From: CAYYYG01 sp964591375
Lineage (GTDB): Bacteria; Patescibacteriota; Microgenomatia; UBA1406; GWC2-37-13
Direction: 5' to 3'
Length of the DNA: 30,390 bases
NCBI GenBank assembly: GCA_964591375.1
Contig: CAZQAU010000021.1
Coordinates: 1 to 30,390 of the forward strand
Shown piece by piece: positions 17,061 through 25,628 of the stretch. A program made the position numbers and the translations under genes. Numbering within the stretch: position 1 is the first letter of the stretch; each line of letters begins with the position of its first letter. Under the pieces are notes generated by a model. That model was not told the origin of the DNA. It searched no databases and saw only the letters and a list, made by a program, of their open reading frames with translations.

Positions 17061-17075
17061 TATAACCTAGAAACG

Positions 17076-17097
17076 ATGCATTGGTGATGCATTGATG
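17076..17097 (+). promoter_or_regulatory. Chain of overlapping mini-ORFs before atpZ
   Basis: Two near-identical 11-base units (GATGCATTGGT, GATGCATTGAT) make a chain of three starts. ATG at 17076 gives Met-His-Trp-stop (17076-17087). The stop shares its A with the next ATG (17087), Met-His-stop (17087-17095). That stop shares its A with the atpZ ATG (17095). Both junctions are TGATG, the usual stop-start coupling form. No Shine-Dalgarno is present before any of them. Confidence 0.5.
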
Positions 17098-17394
17098 GAT
17101 CGGGATCTCAATGATAAAATGACTCAATTTAAAAAGATAATTTCGGTAGTAGAATCAGATGGGAATGTGCGAAAAAGAGTAGTAGATATGCCGCCAAAGA
17201 AGAAAAAAAACTTGCGCGGTATGCAGTATATGAATATCGGTTATTATCTGGCAGTTCCGCTCATAGTTGGAATTTTCGGAGGTAACTGGTTAGACAATTA
17301 TTATAAAACAAAGCCTTTATTTTCTCTGATTTTTGTTATTATTGGATTAATTGCAGCATTTTATAACTTATACAAGCTTTTCAAAAATGCATAA
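17095..17394 (+). CDS. atpZ: AtpZ/AtpI-type ATP synthase accessory protein
   Basis: This 99-residue protein has a charged N-terminal third with a Lys run (MPPKKKK near residue 30) and two membrane helices (about residues 46-65 and 74-95). The region YYLAVPLIVGIFGGNWLDNYY, with Gly-rich helix and Asp, matches the AtpZ/AtpI family encoded at the head of many ATP synthase operons. These proteins help magnesium or calcium supply and c-ring assembly, based on work in other bacteria. A TTG at 17092 could extend it by one codon; ATG 17095 is preferred. The gene overlaps atpB by eight bases. Confidence 0.8.
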   Translation: MDRDLNDKMTQFKKIISVVESDGNVRKRVVDMPPKKKKNLRGMQYMNIGYYLAVPLIVGIFGGNWLDNYYKTKPLFSLIFVIIGLIAAFYNLYKLFKNA

Positions 17395-18133
17395 CAGCGG
17401 ACCACATATAAGTATTAAACCGGAAGTAATTTCTCATCTTTTTGGTATTCCGATCACTAATTCGTATATAGCTTCAGTTATAGTCTTGGTTCTCTTTATA
17501 TTTCTTGGGAGTTACTACTATCAGGAGATTCGTAAAGCTAATAAAGGTACTTTTTTTTACGTTATACACTCATTATTGAAATTACTCCATAGTTTTTTTA
17601 AAACTTTAGTAGGAGATAAAATAGATTATTTTTTTCCATTATTCGGTTCATTATTCTTATATATACTTCTTCAAAACTGGTTCGGTTTGGTACCTGGTGT
17701 CGGTAGTATTATGGTTAAGATTATTGAGCATGGTGAGGAAGCAACTGCTCCTTTATTGCGAGGAAGTACAGCGGATTTAAATACGACTTTAGCACTGGCT
17801 TTTGTTTCGTTTTTTGCAGTGCAGTATTTAGGCGTTAAATATTTAGGTGCAAAACAATATATAAGTAAATTCATTAATTTTTCCAATCCACTTAATTTTG
17901 TAATTGGTTTATTTGAACTTATTTCAGAATTTTCCCGAATAATTTCATTTTCGTTCCGACTTTTTGGAAATATATTTGCCGGAGAAGTAATGTTGACTAT
18001 TATTATATTTTTGGCTCCTATTTTAGTTCCTTTTCCGTTTTTAGTCATGGAAGTATTTGTCGGATTTTTACAGGCATTTGTGTTTGCCATGTTAACCGCA
18101 GTATTTATTAATCTTGCGATTTCACATCATTAA
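17387..18133 (+). CDS. atpB: ATP synthase Fo subunit a
   Basis: This 248-residue membrane subunit forms the ion half-channels next to the c-ring. Five or six hydrophobic segments are visible. The essential Arg191 lies in SFRLFGNIFAGE, the family signature that equals E. coli Arg210, and the C-terminal helix AFVFAMLTAVFINLAI matches the conserved QAFVFxxL pattern. An upstream TTG (17351) extends the frame, but the ATG at 17387, overlapping the atpZ stop by eight bases, gives the right length and start. The N-terminus HNSGPHISIKPEVI and the early ITNSYIAS are typical of bacterial subunit a. Confidence 0.96.
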   Translation: MHNSGPHISIKPEVISHLFGIPITNSYIASVIVLVLFIFLGSYYYQEIRKANKGTFFYVIHSLLKLLHSFFKTLVGDKIDYFFPLFGSLFLYILLQNWFGLVPGVGSIMVKIIEHGEEATAPLLRGSTADLNTTLALAFVSFFAVQYLGVKYLGAKQYISKFINFSNPLNFVIGLFELISEFSRIISFSFRLFGNIFAGEVMLTIIIFLAPILVPFPFLVMEVFVGFLQAFVFAMLTAVFINLAISHH

Positions 18134-18147
18134 TATTTAATTTTGGA

Positions 18148-18155
18148 AAGGAGGT
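18148..18155 (+). promoter_or_regulatory. Strong Shine-Dalgarno of atpE
   Basis: AAGGAGGTG within 18147-18155 is an almost perfect complement of the 16S rRNA end and sits nine bases before the ATG. The other atp genes lack such a site, matching the many c copies needed per complex. Confidence 0.8.
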
Positions 18156-18164
18156 GTCAAAAAA

Positions 18165-18392
18165 ATGTCAGCAGAAGCAATTCAATTAATCGCAACAGCA
18201 TTCACTATTAGTATTGGTGTTTTAGGCCCAGCACTCGCTATTGGAAAGATCGGTGGAAAAGCAGTTGAAGCTTTAGGACGCAATCCGGAAGCAGAAAACA
18301 GTGTTAGAACAACCATGATTTTGGCAATCGTTTTCGCAGAATCATTGGCTATTTTCACTTTGGTTATTGCACTTATTTTGAAATTTATTTAA
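18165..18392 (+). CDS. atpE: ATP synthase Fo subunit c
   Basis: This 75-residue hairpin of two membrane helices forms the rotor ring. The polar loop is GRNPEAE (about residues 39-45). The ion-binding carboxylate is Glu59 in FAESLAIFTLVIALIL. Compared with the Na+-binding c of Ilyobacter, the Gln of helix 1 is replaced by Ile, and the Thr and Tyr after Glu-Ser are Leu and Phe, so proton coupling is more likely. The length fits. The strong Shine-Dalgarno and the hairpin after the gene suggest extra protein output. Confidence 0.97.
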   Translation: MSAEAIQLIATAFTISIGVLGPALAIGKIGGKAVEALGRNPEAENSVRTTMILAIVFAESLAIFTLVIALILKFI

Positions 18393-18397
18393 CAATT

Positions 18398-18429
18398 AGC
18401 TGTTTAGTGTCTACTGATTCTAAACAGCT
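18398..18429 (+). terminator. Hairpin between atpE and atpF
   Basis: AGCTGTTTAG (18398-18407) is exactly complementary to CTAAACAGCT (18420-18429) around a 12-base loop, followed by ATTTTACC and the atpF ATG ten bases later. It may work as a partial terminator, an mRNA-stabilising 3' end for atpE, or a brake on atpF translation. Confidence 0.65.
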
Positions 18430-18438
18430 ATTTTACCT

Positions 18439-18936
18439 ATGGAAAATTTAGGAATTGATATTAAATTATTATTGGCTCAGATCATTAATTTCGTTTTGTT
18501 TTTTATTCTGTTTAAAAAATTTATGTCGACGCCATTTCTTAAATTCCTAAATCAGGAACGAAAGAAAGACGAAGAAAAACATAAAGCATTGGAACTCATC
18601 AAAAAACAGGAAGAAGAGATAAGTATCATGGAACATGAGATGAGAAAAAATGCTAAAAAACAGATAGATGCTATGCTTGAACAGGCAAAAAATGATGCTG
18701 AAAAAATTAAACAGGACATTGTCGCTCAGGCTCAAAAAGAGTCAGATCAGATTATCGCACATGGTAAAGCAGCTATCGAAACAGAGCGAACAACGTTGTA
18801 CAAAGAAGTCAAAAACAGAAGTGTTGATTTAAGTATGCTAATTGTCAACAATGCCCTTAAAGAGTATCTGACAGAAGATGCCAAAAAAGCAGTGACACAG
18901 CATATATTAAACAATGTTTCCAAAGAAGTTAACTAA
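18439..18936 (+). CDS. atpF: ATP synthase Fo subunit b
   Basis: This 165-residue stator subunit has one N-terminal membrane helix (about residues 9-28) and a long charged coiled coil to about residue 150, with heptad-like Ala/Leu/Ile spacing and runs of Lys/Glu. It connects subunit a to the F1 head through delta. Length matches bacterial b (about 156-170). The start follows the intercistronic hairpin and has no Shine-Dalgarno. Because the delta partner is shortened, the C-terminal part (LMIVNNALKEYLTEDAKKAV region) may carry more of the contact to F1. Confidence 0.95.
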   Translation: MENLGIDIKLLLAQIINFVLFFILFKKFMSTPFLKFLNQERKKDEEKHKALELIKKQEEEISIMEHEMRKNAKKQIDAMLEQAKNDAEKIKQDIVAQAQKESDQIIAHGKAAIETERTTLYKEVKNRSVDLSMLIVNNALKEYLTEDAKKAVTQHILNNVSKEVN

Positions 18937-18941
18937 ATCCT

Positions 18942-19229
18942 ATGCATATAGATCCGGGACTAAAAGAAGAACTAAAACAATACCTGTTGCAGAAAATGCA
19001 TGACTCAAAGAAAAAGGTCACTATTATTTCTGCATATCCATTACAAAAGAATGAAATGGATGAATTGGTTCGTATGTTTGATTATCTGCAACATGCTCAT
19101 ATAGATAATCATGTCGACGCATCTATATTGGCGGGATTTATTATTAAGTTTGGAACAAAAAGAATCGATCTCTCTTTACGTCGACGATTGTCAGATGTTG
19201 ATGCATCATTAATAAAAGTTTTAGAATAA
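18942..19229 (+). CDS. atpH: ATP synthase delta subunit, C-terminal half only
   Basis: This 95-residue protein matches only the C-terminal domain of the delta/OSCP family: KKVTIISAYPLQKNEMDEL, then HVDASILAGFIIKFGTKRI and DLSLRRRL, parallel to E. coli VTVISAAALS, DKSVMAGVIIRAGDMVI and DGSVRGRL. A normal delta is about 175-180 residues; the roughly 100-residue N-terminal helical bundle that grips the alpha N-terminus is absent, with only about 22 residues in front. No frameshift is seen upstream, where atpF ends six bases away. Delta joins F1 to the b stalk; here its role must be carried by a shorter form. Confidence 0.85.
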   Translation: MHIDPGLKEELKQYLLQKMHDSKKKVTIISAYPLQKNEMDELVRMFDYLQHAHIDNHVDASILAGFIIKFGTKRIDLSLRRRLSDVDASLIKVLE

Positions 19230-19241
19230 TTTATTATAACC

Positions 19242-20750
19242 ATGAGCGTACTAGACCAGTATCTTACACAAATAGAAAAAGAAATTAAAAGCACGGGAAA
19301 AATTAAAGTTAACACAGAAGAAGTGGGAACAGTTACCCAGGTCCGTGATGGTGTGGTCGTTTTGTCAGGACTGGATAATGTGTCATATGGAGAAGTAATT
19401 CAGTTTGAGTCTGGTGCTAAAGGCATGGTTATCGATTTGCTCGCCGAAGGTGTAGGCGCAGTGGTACTGGGTGAATATCTTCAAATTAAGGCTAATGAGA
19501 CAGCCAAAGCCACCGGACATATACTTTCTGTTCCGGTTTCTGAGTCTATTTTAGGCAGAGTCGTCAATCCTTTAGTGGAGCCCTTGGATACAGATAGCAA
19601 AATAGAAGCTGACAAAATGTACCCAGTGGAAAAAGTAGCGGTGGGTGTCGTATATCGTAAATCGGTCACTGTACCGCTGCAAACTGGTATCAAGTCAGTC
19701 GATGGACTAATTCCAATTGGTCGGGGACAGCGAGAATTGATTATTGGTGATCGCGGTACCGGTAAAACGACCTTAACTCTCGACATTATTTTAAATCAGA
19801 AAAAAGAAAATGTTATTTGTGTGTACTGTGCAATCGGACAAAAAAACTCTAAGGTTGCGACAACCGTTGATTTGCTGAAAAAGCATGGCGCAATGGATTA
19901 CACCGTTGTTGTGTCTGCATCTTCATCTGATCCGGTAACTTTGCAGTATATAGCACCGTACTCGGCCACAGCTATTGCTGAATATTTTATGGATAAAGGA
20001 AAAGATGTGCTCGTTATTTATGATGATCTTAGTAAGCACGCCTGGGCATATCGCCAGGTCTCACTTATTCTACGTCGACCAGCCGGTCGCGAAGCCTATC
20101 CGGGTGATATTTTCTATTTACACTCACGCTTATTGGAAAGAGCGTGTCGTCTTGATGAAAAACGTGGTGGTGGTTCAATTACCGCTCTCCCTATTATCGA
20201 AACCCTGGAAGGCGATTTATCGGCATATATTCCAACAAACGTTATTTCCATTACAGACGGTCAGATATTCCTTGATACAGAGCTTTTTAACTCCGGTATT
20301 CGACCAGCTGTAAATGTCGGAACATCGGTATCACGTGTCGGTGGTAATGCACAAACCAAAGCTATGAAACAGGTGGCAGGCAAACTTAAACTTGATTTGG
20401 CACAGTATCGTGAGATGTCAGCATTTTCCCAGTTTGAATCGGAACTTGATGATGAGACAAAAAAATTCCTAAGTCGGGGAGCACGCTTGACTCAAATTCT
20501 TAAGCAAAAGAAGAATAATCCATATACTTTAGGCTTACAAGTCGCGATTATTTGGGCTGTTACCAAAGGTTATCTTGATACCTTGCCGGTCAATAAAATT
20601 GAGGAATTCGAAGAAAAATTTATCAGTGATCTACAAACACGAGCCAAGACACTGATTGAAACAATTAATACGAATAAAAAGCTCACTGAAGCGGAAGAAA
20701 GTGAACTGAAGAAATATGTAGAAGACAACGTATCGGTGATTAAGGAATGA
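19242..20750 (+). CDS. atpA: ATP synthase F1 subunit alpha
   Basis: This 502-residue, non-catalytic nucleotide-binding subunit has Walker A GDRGTGKT (169-176) and the usual VSRVGGNAQTKAMKQVAG near residue 370. The N-terminal helix (residues about 3-17) that normally meets delta is kept, even though the delta domain that binds it is missing here. Length and motifs are standard. It is preceded by atpH with a gap of 12 bases and followed by atpG after 42 bases. It ends with a TGA stop. Confidence 0.98.
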   Translation: MSVLDQYLTQIEKEIKSTGKIKVNTEEVGTVTQVRDGVVVLSGLDNVSYGEVIQFESGAKGMVIDLLAEGVGAVVLGEYLQIKANETAKATGHILSVPVSESILGRVVNPLVEPLDTDSKIEADKMYPVEKVAVGVVYRKSVTVPLQTGIKSVDGLIPIGRGQRELIIGDRGTGKTTLTLDIILNQKKENVICVYCAIGQKNSKVATTVDLLKKHGAMDYTVVVSASSSDPVTLQYIAPYSATAIAEYFMDKGKDVLVIYDDLSKHAWAYRQVSLILRRPAGREAYPGDIFYLHSRLLERACRLDEKRGGGSITALPIIETLEGDLSAYIPTNVISITDGQIFLDTELFNSGIRPAVNVGTSVSRVGGNAQTKAMKQVAGKLKLDLAQYREMSAFSQFESELDDETKKFLSRGARLTQILKQKKNNPYTLGLQVAIIWAVTKGYLDTLPVNKIEEFEEKFISDLQTRAKTLIETINTNKKLTEAEESELKKYVEDNVSVIKE

Positions 20751-20792
20751 CGAAGCAGTCACTTATAGATAATACAGAATTTTAACTAATTT

Positions 20793-21662
20793 ATGAATTT
20801 CAGACAGGTTCGTAAAAAAATTAAGTCAATTAATAATGTTAAGAAGATCACCCGGGCGATGCAGCTTGTTTCTGCGGTAAAAATGAAAAAAGCCCAGGCT
20901 GCTGTGTCGGACGGAAGGCCATATCGAGAAAATCTGGAAAAAATTATCAGAAAAATCAGTGGCAAAGTTGATCCACAGTCATCTGAACTTTTAAAAACAA
21001 AAGATAGTAATTCAGCCACGAAAAAAGGATTAATTATCTTTGTTTCGTCAAACAAAGGGTTATGTGGAGCATTTCATCTGAATATCAACCGATTTCTGAT
21101 GAGAAATGTCGATTTTAAAAATAATGATTTTATAACCGTAGGTAAAAAAGGCGCTTTGTTTGTCGGAAAAATGGGAGGTCATATAATAGCTGATCATTCT
21201 GTGCATAATCCGCTGGTTGAAGTATCGGCTATTTTTAACCAGGCAGTCGGCAATTTTCTGATGGATAAATATGACACAGTAACTATTGTGTACAACCGAT
21301 TTATCTCCAACTTAAGATCAGAACAGGTTAAAGATACCTTGTTACCGGTACAGATGACACCAGAAATGAAACGAGTAGAAGGAAAAAGTGAGGTCGCCGG
21401 CGAATATACTATCGAACCTTCGCCAAAAGCGATCATTGATTCGTTACTCAAAAGTTATGTTGAAGAAAAAATACGCGGTGCAATAATGAGTTCGGAAGCA
21501 GTTGAGCATTCATCACGAATGATCGCGATGAAAAATGCTACAGATAATGCCAATGAAGTGATTTATGATCTGACATTACTGGGTAATAAATTAAGACAAA
21601 CAAAAATTACCATGGAGCTTTTGGATATGGTGACAGCTAAAGAGTCTGTCGAAACAGGTTAA
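20793..21662 (+). CDS. atpG: ATP synthase F1 subunit gamma
   Basis: This 289-residue central rotor subunit has the N-terminal coiled-coil helix RQVRKKIKSINNVKKITRAMQLVSAVKMKKAQ type, a middle domain with FVSSNKGLCGAFHLN, and the C-terminal helix SSRMIAMKNATDNANE. Length is typical (about 285-290). It turns inside the alpha-beta hexamer and couples rotation to ATP synthesis. The 42-base gap before it holds an AT-rich stretch with TATAGATAAT, which might be a weak internal promoter. Confidence 0.97.
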   Translation: MNFRQVRKKIKSINNVKKITRAMQLVSAVKMKKAQAAVSDGRPYRENLEKIIRKISGKVDPQSSELLKTKDSNSATKKGLIIFVSSNKGLCGAFHLNINRFLMRNVDFKNNDFITVGKKGALFVGKMGGHIIADHSVHNPLVEVSAIFNQAVGNFLMDKYDTVTIVYNRFISNLRSEQVKDTLLPVQMTPEMKRVEGKSEVAGEYTIEPSPKAIIDSLLKSYVEEKIRGAIMSSEAVEHSSRMIAMKNATDNANEVIYDLTLLGNKLRQTKITMELLDMVTAKESVETG

Positions 21663-21705
21663 TAATTAGTTATATCGAATTTAATTAGTAATTTATAAAA
21701 AAAAT

Positions 21706-23073
21706 ATGTCTCACGGTACAGTAGTTTCAATACGCGATGTGGTGGTGGATGTTCAGTTTCCGGTCGATCAAACTCCACGTATTTATGATTCATTAGTCAT
21801 TGAAAACGAAAATAAAAAAATCATTTTGGAAGTTGAAGCAATTCTTGATGAGGGAATGGTACGCACCGTCGCCATGGAGAATGTGTATGGCGTAAAACGT
21901 GGCGCTAAAGTAACCAATACCGGTGGACCAATCAGTGTACCTGTCGGTGAGAAAACATTGGGTCGCATTTTCAATGTTTTAGGAGATGTTGTGGATGAAG
22001 GCGAGCCAGTGGTAACGGAAAAAAAATATCCTATCCATCGAACTGCTCCCGCTCTGCGTGATCAGGCTGTAAAGCAGGAAGTTTTTGAAACAGGAATTAA
22101 AGTCATCGATCTTATCGCACCGTTTATTAAAGGTGGAAAAGTGGCTATCTTCGGAGGCGCTGGTGTCGGTAAGACAGTTACTATCCAGGAAATGATTCAC
22201 AATGTGGCCAAACAGCACCATGGTGTGTCTGTATTTACCGGTGTCGGTGAACGAACTCGTGAAGGAAATGATTTATGGAACGAAATGAAAGAGACAAAAG
22301 TGTTGGACAAAACAGCACTTGTCTTCGGTCAGATGAATGAGCCGCCGGGTAACCGTCTCCGAGTAGCATTAACCGGTGTGACAATGGCAGAATATTTCCG
22401 TGACGAAAAAAATATGGATGTCTTGTTATTTATTGATAATATTTTCCGTTTTGCTCAGGCAGGCTCTGAAGTTTCTGCGTTACTGGGACGTATTCCTTCA
22501 GCCGTCGGATACCAGCCTACATTAGCGAGTGAAATGGCCGCCTTGCAGGAAAGAATCACATCTACAAACAAAGGTTCTATTACTTCCATTCAGGCAGTAT
22601 ACGTACCGGCCGATGATTATACAGATCCGGCACCTGTGGCAACATTTGCTCATCTGGATGCATCCATTACTTTGGAACGTTCATTAGCCGAGCAAGGATT
22701 GTATCCGGCCATTGATCCGCTTACTTCATCTTCCCGTGCACTGGACCCGGATGTCGTGGGTGCTGAACATTATCAGGTTGCCAAAGATGTATTAAAGACA
22801 TTACAGCGTTATAAAGACTTGCAGGATATTATCGCGATTCTCGGAATGGAAGAGCTTTCTGAAGAAGATAAGCTCACTGTTACCAGAGCCCGAAAAATCC
22901 AGAGATTCTTAACCCAGCCAATGTCTGTCGCCGAACCATTTACCGGTCGACCGGGTAAGTATGTGAAAATAGCTGATACAGTCCGGGGCTTTAAAGAAAT
23001 TATTGATGGTAAACATGATAGTAAATCGGAGTCAGCATTTTACATGGTCGGTGGTATCGAAGAAGTTATTTGA
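21706..23073 (+). CDS. atpD: ATP synthase F1 subunit beta
   Basis: This 455-residue catalytic subunit carries Walker A GGAGVGKT (150-157), the catalytic Glu in GVGERTREGNDL, the signature PAIDPLTSSSRAL and a DELSEED-loop form, EELSEED (382-388). All motifs needed for ATP synthesis are intact. Length is a little below the usual 460-470. It is followed by atpC after four bases, with a TGA stop sharing its A with an out-of-frame ATG. Confidence 0.98.
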   Translation: MSHGTVVSIRDVVVDVQFPVDQTPRIYDSLVIENENKKIILEVEAILDEGMVRTVAMENVYGVKRGAKVTNTGGPISVPVGEKTLGRIFNVLGDVVDEGEPVVTEKKYPIHRTAPALRDQAVKQEVFETGIKVIDLIAPFIKGGKVAIFGGAGVGKTVTIQEMIHNVAKQHHGVSVFTGVGERTREGNDLWNEMKETKVLDKTALVFGQMNEPPGNRLRVALTGVTMAEYFRDEKNMDVLLFIDNIFRFAQAGSEVSALLGRIPSAVGYQPTLASEMAALQERITSTNKGSITSIQAVYVPADDYTDPAPVATFAHLDASITLERSLAEQGLYPAIDPLTSSSRALDPDVVGAEHYQVAKDVLKTLQRYKDLQDIIAILGMEELSEEDKLTVTRARKIQRFLTQPMSVAEPFTGRPGKYVKIADTVRGFKEIIDGKHDSKSESAFYMVGGIEEVI

Positions 23074-23077
23074 TGCT

Positions 23078-23491
23078 ATGTCAACAATTCATCTAAAAAT
23101 AATTACACCAAAGAAGATTGTTCGGGAAGAGGATGTTCATGCAGTCACATTGCCATCTGCTGAAGGTGAAATGACGATTTTGCCCCGTCATACGAATTTA
23201 TTCGCTTTACTGAATGAAGGTATTATTCGTATAAAAACAGATGAAGATGAAGATTTTTTGGCTATCGGCGGTGGCTACATGGAAACCGATGGTAAGCAAC
23301 TGAATATTTTAGTTTCCCGTGCGTATGGACAGAATGAAATAGATGCCAATCTTATCCAACAGGCAGTCGATAACGCAAAAAAAATATTAGCTCAGTCTGC
23401 AGAAAAGTCCGATCGGGAACAGGCTTCGACCCTTCTGCGACGCTCCCTGATCGATATGAAGTTACTTCGCAAAAGACGAAGAAAAGCGTAA
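23078..23491 (+). CDS. atpC: ATP synthase F1 subunit epsilon
   Basis: This 137-residue subunit has the N-terminal beta sandwich, with LKIITPKKIV, VTLPSAEGEMTILPRHTNLFALL and AIGGGYMET, and a two-helix C-terminal domain that ends in a run of Arg/Lys. It sits at the foot of gamma and can inhibit ATP hydrolysis. The frame extends upstream inside atpD, but the ATG at 23078 four bases past the atpD stop gives the right start. Confidence 0.95.
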   Translation: MSTIHLKIITPKKIVREEDVHAVTLPSAEGEMTILPRHTNLFALLNEGIIRIKTDEDEDFLAIGGGYMETDGKQLNILVSRAYGQNEIDANLIQQAVDNAKKILAQSAEKSDREQASTLLRRSLIDMKLLRKRRRKA

Positions 23492-23508
23492 ATTTTGCTT
23501 TACTGCAT

Positions 23509-23514
23509 TATAAT
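23509..23514 (+). promoter_or_regulatory. -10 box of topA
   Basis: TATAAT predicts transcription from about 23521, a 28-base leader without a Shine-Dalgarno sequence. A second weaker box (TAGAAT near 23528) would give a leader under ten bases. Confidence 0.45.
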
Positions 23515-23548
23515 ATGATATCTTTTATAGAATAGAAGTTTATTTATT

Positions 23549-25570
23549 ATGGCATTAATTATTGTCGAATCACCAACCAAAGCGCGTACTTTTAATCGTA
23601 TCCTTAAAGCTAAAGGTGAAGATTATTATGTCTTTGCTACCATGGGACATATCCGTGATCTTCCTTCCTCTTCAACATCAATAGACTATAAACATGAATT
23701 TAAACCCGATTATGAAATAATCAAAAATAAGCAGAAAGTAGTGGCGGGTTTAAAGGAACTGGCAAAGAAAAATAAGGAAATTATTTTTGCTACAGACCCT
23801 GACCGCGAGGGTGAGTCAATTTCATATCACGCTGCATATATCCTTGGTCTTATCGATGAAAAATGGCCTAACATTCAGATCAAAAAAGGGAAAGATTTAA
23901 AACGAATTGTATTTCATGAAATTACACCCCGCGCACTTGAGGAAGCTTTGCAGCACCCAGAAGAAATCCGTCTTAATCTGGTGAAAGCACAGCAGGCTCG
24001 TCGTATTTTGGATCGTATTGTGGGGTACGAACTGTCACCTCTGTTATGGAAAAAGATGGGCAAAAACTGGCTTTCAGCAGGACGTGTTCAGACCGTGGCT
24101 TTACGTCTGATTGTAGAGCGGGAAAAAGAAATCCTTAATTTTAAGACAGTTGACTATTATCAGATAAGTGGTGAGTTTAAGAATTCTGAGACCTTAAAAG
24201 GAAAACTGGTAAATAAAAATGGTGTTTCATATGAAAAGAAAACAAAGCTGGAACTTTTTGCAGGTGATTATACATATACACAGACGTCCATCGTTAAAGA
24301 AAATGTTGAAGACATAAAGGCCGATATACAGTCGGATTCATTTAAAGTAGCAAGTATCAAAGAGACTATTCAGACACGGTATCCACCACCACCATTTAGT
24401 ACATCTTTATTACAGCAGGAAGGATTTCACAAGTATGGTTTCTCCTCAAAAATGACTATGCGATTGGCACAGGATCTATACGAACGTGGTCTGATCAGTT
24501 ATCATCGTACCGATTCTTTTAATTTATCATCACAGTTTGTATTCAAAGCAAAAGATCATATCACTAAAGTGTATGGTCCGGAATATGCTCTGGAAAAACC
24601 TCGCGGCTACCGCACTAAATCGAAAATGGCTCAGGAAGCTCACGAAGCTATTCGTCCGACTAGTCTGGAAAAAATGGCAGATAGTATAACCGGGGAAAAA
24701 ATTACCCAAAATCATAAAAAGTTATATAAGCTGATTTATGAACGCGCTTTGTCAACCCAGATGAAGGAAGCCTCGATCAAGAATATGACTGTTTCGATTA
24801 TCGGCAGTAAGGGCTACTTATTTGAAACAGAAATGCAGCAGGTGATTTTTGATGGGTTTTTAAGAGTATTAAATCCGGAATATGCACAAAAAAATCAGGC
24901 TACTCCAAAAGTAAAAGAGGGTGAACCTATGAATCTGATTTCGCTGGATGCTGCGGAAAGTAAAACCAAGCCGCCACCCCGGTACAACGAAGCCTCGCTC
25001 ATCAAATCATTGGAAGAAAAGGGGATTGGCCGACCTTCTACCTATGCGCCTATTATTTCTCTGATTCAGGAAAAAAATTATATTGAAAAGCAGAATCGTT
25101 ATTTTGTTCCCACTAAACTCGGCGAAGCTATTTCCAACTATTTATCGGAAGCATTTCCCGAAGTTTTTGATTTGGGTTTTACCGCTGGTATGGAACAGAG
25201 CTTGGACGAAGTAGCCGAAGGGAAACAGGAGATGGTGGGGTTGCTTTCCGGCTTTTTCACACCCTTTGCCAAACGATTATCGGAACGACGTGAAGATAAA
25301 CGAACGATTGATGTTGAGGAAACTGTGGAAGATAAATGTCCGAAATGTAATGCGGCAATGGTAATCCGCTACTCTAAATTTGGTAAATTTTTAGCCTGTA
25401 GCCGGTATCCGGATTGTAAAACCACCAAACCATTTTTGCATATTGTACAGGGAAAATTTTGCCCAACCTGCAATGGAAAACTGGTAGTACGTTTCACTAA
25501 GACAAAGAAGCGATTCTATGGCTGTGAAAATTATCCGACTTGTAAATATTCGTCCTGGACTTTAAAATAA
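23549..25570 (+). CDS. topA: DNA topoisomerase I
   Basis: This 673-residue type IA topoisomerase relaxes negative supercoils. The Toprim domain starts with IIVESPTKART and has TDPDREGE. The catalytic Tyr318 is in YHRTDSFNLSS. The gate domains include RPTSLEKM and ARYNEASLIKSLEEKGIGRPSTYA-like sequence. Two C-terminal four-Cys zinc ribbons are present at about residues 595-625 (CPKCNAAM ... CSRYPDCK) and 640-670 (CPTCNGKL ... CENYPTCK). Full-length E. coli TopA has more zinc repeats, so the tail is short, as in many bacteria. Confidence 0.97.
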   Translation: MALIIVESPTKARTFNRILKAKGEDYYVFATMGHIRDLPSSSTSIDYKHEFKPDYEIIKNKQKVVAGLKELAKKNKEIIFATDPDREGESISYHAAYILGLIDEKWPNIQIKKGKDLKRIVFHEITPRALEEALQHPEEIRLNLVKAQQARRILDRIVGYELSPLLWKKMGKNWLSAGRVQTVALRLIVEREKEILNFKTVDYYQISGEFKNSETLKGKLVNKNGVSYEKKTKLELFAGDYTYTQTSIVKENVEDIKADIQSDSFKVASIKETIQTRYPPPPFSTSLLQQEGFHKYGFSSKMTMRLAQDLYERGLISYHRTDSFNLSSQFVFKAKDHITKVYGPEYALEKPRGYRTKSKMAQEAHEAIRPTSLEKMADSITGEKITQNHKKLYKLIYERALSTQMKEASIKNMTVSIIGSKGYLFETEMQQVIFDGFLRVLNPEYAQKNQATPKVKEGEPMNLISLDAAESKTKPPPRYNEASLIKSLEEKGIGRPSTYAPIISLIQEKNYIEKQNRYFVPTKLGEAISNYLSEAFPEVFDLGFTAGMEQSLDEVAEGKQEMVGLLSGFFTPFAKRLSERREDKRTIDVEETVEDKCPKCNAAMVIRYSKFGKFLACSRYPDCKTTKPFLHIVQGKFCPTCNGKLVVRFTKTKKRFYGCENYPTCKYSSWTLK

Positions 25571-25628
25571 TAACAGTCAGGTTAATAGAGCTAAATTTAT
25601 TTAACAATTTAAAAATACCAGCCATCTA

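Noticed and set aside
17351..17386. TTG extension of atpB
   Set aside because: It lies inside atpZ. The ATG at 17387 gives the normal N-terminus and a usual eight-base overlap.
23003..23077. Upstream extension of atpC inside atpD
   Set aside because: The subunit epsilon domain starts right after ATG 23078, and the extension is only the shifted frame of atpD.
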